NCBI GenBank assembly: GCA_022615475.1
Contig: JAKEGQ010000243.1
Location: 1 to 9,445 of the forward strand
Direction: 5' to 3'
Length of the DNA stretch: 9,445 bases
DNA from: Candidatus Methylomirabilota bacterium
GTDB taxonomy: Bacteria; Methylomirabilota; Methylomirabilia; Methylomirabilales; CSP1-5
The translations under genes were made by a program, and so were the position numbers. Position 1 is the first letter of the stretch. Every line of letters starts with the position of its first letter. This document shows positions 5,820 to 9,445 of the stretch, one piece after another. The notes beneath the pieces were generated by a model, which had not been told where the DNA came from, did no database searches, and worked only from the letters and a program-made list of their open reading frames with translations.

Positions 5820-7313
5820 ATGGAGTCCCTCCGCTGCTTCGATCGGATCAGCATTGAGGACCCGACCCTCTTCGAGAACGGGATCGCCACGCGCTACCTT
5901 CTCTGGTCTGGTCCCCATATCGTTTCTACCCGCCTCCTCTTCCGGTACGAGCGCCCGGTCCTTGATCCCCACGACCCGTTGATGCGGAATCTCGCACGGC
6001 TCATCGTGACGATGCCGGTGATCAACTACGGCCTCTTCACCGACACGATCACACTCCACTTTCCCCTCGAGGCGGTCGATGTCCGGATGGTGGAGGCCAT
6101 GCTGGAGAACACGGCCCGGGAGATCTATCTGAACAAGATCCTCGGCGAGAACCCGTTTCTCCTTCCGGAGTACCGGCCAACCGCCTTCGTGAGGCCCGAT
6201 CGGTTCTGCCGCGCAGTCCTGCAGTTCGACGGTGTGGAACGGCTTTCCTGGAAGGTTGCGCTGGACCCCACCGGATACGCCGTCTCGTCCTCCGGGGGCA
6301 AGGAGAGTCTGCTCAGTTACGGGATGCTGAACGAGATCGGTCTGGAGCCGCATTGCTGCTTCTTTAACGAATCGGGCCGTCACTGGTATACGGCCCTCAA
6401 TGCCTACCGCTACTTCAAGGCCAACGTCCCCAGGACATGGCGCGTGTGGAGCAACGTGGATCGCCTATACAACTTTGTCCTCCGCCATCTGAAGATCATC
6501 CGACGCGACTTCCATCGTGTCCGGGCAGACATCTATCCGATCCGCCTCTTTACGGTCGAGGTGATGGCGGCCGCCTTTCTCCCCATCCTCTACCGGGAGC
6601 GAGTCGGCCATCTGGTGATCGGCAACGAGTTCGATACCACCCACCATTCTCGCAGCCACCGGGTCACCCACTACGACATGGCGTATGATCAGAGCCGCGA
6701 CTTCGACGACTTCATGACCCGATATTTCCGCCGGAAAGGACTCCCCATCCGTCAATGTTCGATTGTCCGCCCCTTGAGCGAGCTCCTCATCGAGCGAATC
6801 CTGGGCCGACGATACCCCGACCTGTTCCGTCTCCAGACCTCGTGTCACGCCGCCCATCTGGATGGCAACCGGATATTGCCCTGTGGACGGTGCGAGAAGT
6901 GCCAGCGGGTCATGGCCCTCACGATCGCCAATGAGTTGGACCCGACGGTCATCGGCTATCGCGACGAGGACGTTCTCCTCCTTCCACAACGCCTCAAGAG
7001 GACCCGCCTGCGCCAGGAAGGGGCGGCGGTGAGACATCTCTGCCATCTCCTGTGGCAGCGCAACCCGGAGATGTTCCCGGGGAATCGGCCTCCACGACCC
7101 CATCCAGAGATCGAACACCTCCGCTTTGACCGCGAACACTCCCCCCTCGATACCATTCCCGCACCCATTCGCGGGTCGGTCCTGCAGATCATGCTCAAGT
7201 ATGCCGAAGGGATCGTGCAGAGGCAGGGGCACAGATGGATTCCGTGTGGTCTCGAGGAGACGTTGAAGCGCGGAAGGGACGATCGGGGGAATCGCGAAGA
7301 ACGGACGCCATGA
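5820..7313 (+). CDS. MurL-like ATP-dependent glutamyl epimerase candidate
   Basis: Cytoplasmic 497-residue protein that I read as a distant relative of MurL, which uses ATP to invert the terminal L-Glu of UDP-MurNAc-L-Ala-L-Glu. Supporting features, in order, are: a PP-loop-like motif SSSGGKESLLS (156-166); a central region ending in LVIGNEFDTTHHSRSH (265-280), comparable to the conserved GNE...NHQ.S segment; SIVRPLSELLIERIL (314-328); and a Cys cluster at Cys342, Cys355, Cys358 and Cys361 (CGRCEKC), which could bind metal. Asp of the usual SGGxDS motif is Glu here. The N-terminal ~140 residues and the basic C-terminal tail (from about 390) are not recognisable to me. The start is the ATG at 5820 with AAGG 7 nt upstream; a TTG at 5802 would overlap the previous gene. 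The stop overlaps the next start as ATGA. The fold class is likely, the reaction uncertain. Confidence 0.75.
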   Translation: MESLRCFDRISIEDPTLFENGIATRYLLWSGPHIVSTRLLFRYERPVLDPHDPLMRNLARLIVTMPVINYGLFTDTITLHFPLEAVDVRMVEAMLENTAREIYLNKILGENPFLLPEYRPTAFVRPDRFCRAVLQFDGVERLSWKVALDPTGYAVSSSGGKESLLSYGMLNEIGLEPHCCFFNESGRHWYTALNAYRYFKANVPRTWRVWSNVDRLYNFVLRHLKIIRRDFHRVRADIYPIRLFTVEVMAAAFLPILYRERVGHLVIGNEFDTTHHSRSHRVTHYDMAYDQSRDFDDFMTRYFRRKGLPIRQCSIVRPLSELLIERILGRRYPDLFRLQTSCHAAHLDGNRILPCGRCEKCQRVMALTIANELDPTVIGYRDEDVLLLPQRLKRTRLRQEGAAVRHLCHLLWQRNPEMFPGNRPPRPHPEIEHLRFDREHSPLDTIPAPIRGSVLQIMLKYAEGIVQRQGHRWIPCGLEETLKRGRDDRGNREERTP

Positions 7314-8377
7314 TCATCCGAAACGTCGAAATCTTCCCGGTGAGCTTTCGGTTGACCGAGAGTTATGCGACTGCCTGCGAGACGACCTCGGAGGTTCACA
7401 ATGTTGTCTGCCGGATTGAGACCAAGGCCGGCCTCGTCGGGTGGGGGAATGCGGCTCCCGACCCGTTTGTCATGGGGGAAACCTCGAGCTCCGTCGTGCA
7501 GGCCATTAACCAGCAGTTGGGCCCGGCCTTGTTAGGTGAGGATGCGACCCGGATCCACTATCTGCATGCCAAGCTCAGTGACGCCGTCCCCGGCAACTAC
7601 GCGGCGAAGGCCGGCCTCAACATCGCCCTGTACGATCTTTTGGGTAAGCGCGCCAGGCTCCCCCTCTACCAACTCCTCGGCTGTTACCGCCGGAAGATCC
7701 TCACCTCCGTCACGATAGGGATTGCCCCACCAGCGGAGACGGTGAGACGGGCGGTGGCACTGGCGGGGAGGGGATTCAAAGCCCTGAAGCTCAAGGGGGG
7801 GCGGGATTGGGAGGACGATGTGGCGCGGGTGCGCAAGGTCCGCGAGGCGGTCGGGAAGGAGATGCTTCTCCGCCTGGACGCCAATCAGGGTTACGGCGTC
7901 GAGGAGGCTCTGCGGTTGATCCAGGCCCTGGAGGGGGTGGGGATCGAGTTTCTCGAGCAACCGACCCGGGCGGAACAGCTCGCCAACCTGCAGGAAGTCA
8001 CGGCCCGAAGCCGGGTCCCGATCATGGCCGACGAGACCGTCCTGAGCTCCGCGGATACCTTTCGCGTGGCGGCTCACTATTACGCCGACCACATCAATAT
8101 CAAGCTGATGAAGGCGGGAGGACTGACGAACGCCATAAGAATCAACATCATCGCCGAGGCCGGAGAGATCGAGACGATGGCGGGATGCATGGATGAGTCG
8201 GTGATCTCCATTGCTGCGGCTGCCCATTTTGCCGTCGCCTTTCGAAATGTTCACTACGCAGATCTGGACGGCCATCTGGACCTGGACCGGGATGTGGCGA
8301 GAGGTGGGATCGTCATTGAGGACGGATTCATCATTCCCGTCGACGGCCCCGGACTCGGCCTCGAGGTGGACCTGTAA
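7310..8377 (+). CDS. Enolase-superfamily dipeptide epimerase (L-Ala-D/L-Glu epimerase / DgcA group)
   Basis: Cytoplasmic 355-residue enzyme of the muconate-lactonizing subgroup. The N-terminal cap (about 1-125) is followed by a TIM barrel with all expected residues: KLK (Lys160 and Lys162), metal ligands Asp190 (RLDANQGY), Glu216 (FLEQPT) and Asp241 (MADET), and the opposite catalytic Lys265 in NIKLMKAGGL. GCMDES (292-297) and the AAAAHFA that follows are typical of this clade. The Asp-x-Asp pair near the C-terminus (Asp318, Asp320 in YADLDGHL) binds the dipeptide amino group in L-Ala-D/L-Glu epimerases. Alternatives are N-acetyl-glutamate racemase (DgcA) or N-succinylamino acid racemase. The ATG at 7310 overlaps the previous stop in ATGA, showing translational coupling; a longer start at 7235 would lie inside the MurL-like gene. 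It is the last gene of the operon. Confidence 0.9.
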   Translation: MIIRNVEIFPVSFRLTESYATACETTSEVHNVVCRIETKAGLVGWGNAAPDPFVMGETSSSVVQAINQQLGPALLGEDATRIHYLHAKLSDAVPGNYAAKAGLNIALYDLLGKRARLPLYQLLGCYRRKILTSVTIGIAPPAETVRRAVALAGRGFKALKLKGGRDWEDDVARVRKVREAVGKEMLLRLDANQGYGVEEALRLIQALEGVGIEFLEQPTRAEQLANLQEVTARSRVPIMADETVLSSADTFRVAAHYYADHINIKLMKAGGLTNAIRINIIAEAGEIETMAGCMDESVISIAAAAHFAVAFRNVHYADLDGHLDLDRDVARGGIVIEDGFIIPVDGPGLGLEVDL

Positions 8378-8401
8378 GAAACTCTCGATCCCTGGGCGGC
8401 T

Positions 8402-8423
8402 TCCTCCGGTGACTCTAGGAGGA
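8402..8423 (+). promoter_or_regulatory. Hairpin that could mask a strong Shine-Dalgarno sequence
   Basis: TCCTCC (8402-8407) is complementary to GGAGGA (8418-8423), with a 10-nt loop. The right arm contains AGGAGG (8417-8422), a full ribosome-binding consensus, 10 nt before the ATG at 8433. There is no T-run, so it is a poor intrinsic terminator for the upstream operon. Confidence 0.3.
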
Positions 8424-8432
8424 GTTCGGCGA

Positions 8433-8528
8433 ATGGAGTGGGAGTACATCCTGGATAGGGGCTTGTTTGGCTGGAGGGATCCGAGGGGGCGTGTCTTCAG
8501 AGGAGGCCGAGATCCGTGCGTGCAGTGA
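8433..8528 (+). CDS. Possible 31-codon small ORF
   Basis: This short open frame encodes 31 residues starting MEWEYILDRGLFGW and ending RDPCVQ. The only support is a perfect AGGAGG 10 nt before its ATG and its place 55 nt behind the epimerase gene on the same strand. The product is Arg- and Gly-rich with aromatic residues and one Cys; no family is recognisable. It may be a real small protein, the remnant of a longer gene, or chance. Confidence 0.22.
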   Translation: MEWEYILDRGLFGWRDPRGRVFRGGRDPCVQ

Positions 8529-8626
8529 AGGATATGTCTCCGTGCGGATAATATTGAAACGGGGCGAGCGGCGCCGTTCGGTGGGTCGCCATCCCCGGGC
8601 ATCCGCCCCGGTATCCAGGCCGCCAA

Positions 8627-9445
8627 TCATCCCGTGAGGCGATTGGTGAGATCATGCATCTGTTTTCGGAATTTTTCGTCTTTGGCTATCAATTCCCGAA
8701 TCTTGGAACAGGCGTGGATCACCGTCGAGTGATCCTTTCCGCCAAACTCTGTTCCGATGTCCGGGAGGGATGCATTTGTTTGTGTTCGACACAGATACAT
8801 CGCCACCTGGCGGGGCAGGACGATAGACTTGTGCCGGCTTTTTGATAGGAGTTCCTTTTCCTTCAGGCGGTAAAAGTCCGACACCACCTCCAGGATCCGG
8901 GGGATGGTGATCGCCCTGTCCCCGTTCATGAACTCCTTCAGGATCTCGCGGGCGAGATCAAGCGTGATGGCTTGATTCGTCAGGGAGGCATAGGCGACGA
9001 TCCGCACCAGGTAGCCTTCAAGCTCCCGCACGTTGGATTTCACATTCGAGGCGATAAAGAGAGATACCTCGTCCGGTATCTGCACACCCTCCGCCTGGGC
9101 CTTCTTCCGCAGGATGGCTGCCTTCGTTTCCATGTCGGGGGCCTGGATATCGGCGATGAGGCCCCATTCAAATCGGGAGCGGAGCCGTTCCTCAAGACCG
9201 GGGATCTCCTTCGGGATGCTGTCGCTCGTCAGAACGATCTGTTTGGAGGCGTTGTACAGGTCGTTAAACGTATGGAAGAACTCCTCCTGAGTCCGCTCCT
9301 TTCCCGCGATGAACTGGATGTCGTCGATCAGAAGGACATCCACACTCCGGTATCGATTCCGGAATTCGCTGGTGGCGTCGAATCGGATCGCATTGATGAG
9401 GTCGTTGGTGAACTTCTCCGACGAGACGTAGGAGACCCGAACCAG
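8627..9445 (-). CDS. dnaA: Chromosomal replication initiator DnaA, 5' part cut by window edge
   Basis: The C-terminal 272 residues of DnaA, the AAA+ ATPase that opens the replication origin. Visible at once is SSEKFTNDLINAIR, then Walker B LLIDDIQF (visible residues 38-45), the sensor region IVLTSDSIPKE, and the arginine-containing RLRSRFEWG. The DNA-binding domain IV follows, with SRHKSIVLPRQVAMYL and the DnaA signature GGKDHSTVIHACSKI near the end. The frame continues to position 9445 without a start; a GTG at 9341-9343 is internal and is not the start. Domains I-II and Walker A lie outside the window. The protein ends with NRLTG, a normal DnaA length past the signature. No dnaN is visible; it would usually follow on the same strand, but here the downstream neighbour is the convergent enzyme cluster. 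Confidence 0.97.
   Translation of the reverse strand: MVRVSYVSSEKFTNDLINAIRFDATSEFRNRYRSVDVLLIDDIQFIAGKERTQEEFFHTFNDLYNASKQIVLTSDSIPKEIPGLEERLRSRFEWGLIADIQAPDMETKAAILRKKAQAEGVQIPDEVSLFIASNVKSNVRELEGYLVRIVAYASLTNQAITLDLAREILKEFMNGDRAITIPRILEVVSDFYRLKEKELLSKSRHKSIVLPRQVAMYLCRTQTNASLPDIGTEFGGKDHSTVIHACSKIRELIAKDEKFRKQMHDLTNRLTG

Larger units (their letters stand above)
8378..8626. other. Intergenic region between convergent enzyme operon and dnaA
   Basis: This 249-bp stretch separates the epimerase stop from the dnaA stop. Apart from the small ORF and hairpin listed separately, it contains a short GC-rich inverted repeat, CGAGCG-GCGC-CGTTCG (8575-8590 area). I see no T-rich tail on either strand and hence no clear intrinsic terminator for either converging unit, and no tRNA. 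Confidence 0.5.

Noticed and set aside
6465..7232. Minus-strand open frame (255 codons) opposite the MurL-like gene
   Set aside because: No motifs or ribosome site; explained by codon bias of the plus-strand gene.
8543..8551. TGCGGATAA, one base from a DnaA box (TGTGGATAA)
   Set aside because: It is a single copy with one mismatch, with no AT-rich unwinding region or further boxes nearby; an origin would more likely be on the other side of dnaA.
7532..8626. Long minus-strand open frame (364 codons) opposite the epimerase
   Set aside because: It mirrors the epimerase codons, shows no domain, and the plus-strand gene carries all catalytic motifs.

Overview
The window looks like the dnaA-proximal part of a GC-rich bacterial chromosome. 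There is no phage, transposon, rRNA, tRNA or CRISPR signal. Exported c-type cytochrome, TlpA-type thioredoxin and cupredoxin-like proteins suggest a respiring, probably Gram-negative-type bacterium. The mix reminds me of environmental lineages such as NC10 or Rokubacteria, but that is only an impression; no marker here fixes the phylum.

Left block (1-3400, minus strand). Reading leftward there are an MFS transporter (3400-2207), an exported cupredoxin-like protein fused to a carboxypeptidase-regulatory-like domain (2196-1444), a small exported protein of unknown function (1321-1052), a monohaem cytochrome c (913-434) and a TlpA/ResA-like thioredoxin that runs off the left edge (416-1). A good sigma70-type promoter at 1388-1416 probably starts the last three. 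Most of the block concerns the cell envelope: transport, copper or electron transfer, and thiol chemistry.

Divergent control region (3401-3650). Two outward-facing TTGACA boxes flank a GC-rich hairpin followed by seven T residues.

Right block (3651-8377, plus strand). Four enzyme genes lie head to tail: a threonine-synthase-like PLP enzyme, a DUF1611 P-loop protein (the D-glutamate N-acetyltransferase DgcN family), a large protein resembling the UDP-MurNAc-L-Ala-L-Glu epimerase MurL, and an enolase-superfamily dipeptide epimerase (the L-Ala-D/L-Glu epimerase and DgcA group). The last three are tightly coupled, with a 10-nt gap and then an ATGA overlap. The families of these three all act on the stereochemistry or acylation of glutamate, free or within peptidoglycan-type peptides. 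I propose that the block is a dedicated D/L-glutamate or glutamyl-dipeptide pathway. The combination is not one I recognise as described, and it is the main item of interest. A 26-bp imperfect inverted repeat sits between the first and second genes.

Right edge (8378-9445). A 249-bp intergenic stretch holds one possible 31-codon ORF whose Shine-Dalgarno sequence could be masked by a hairpin. It is followed by the 3' two thirds of dnaA on the minus strand, converging on the enzyme cluster. The dnaA start and any origin on that side lie outside the window.
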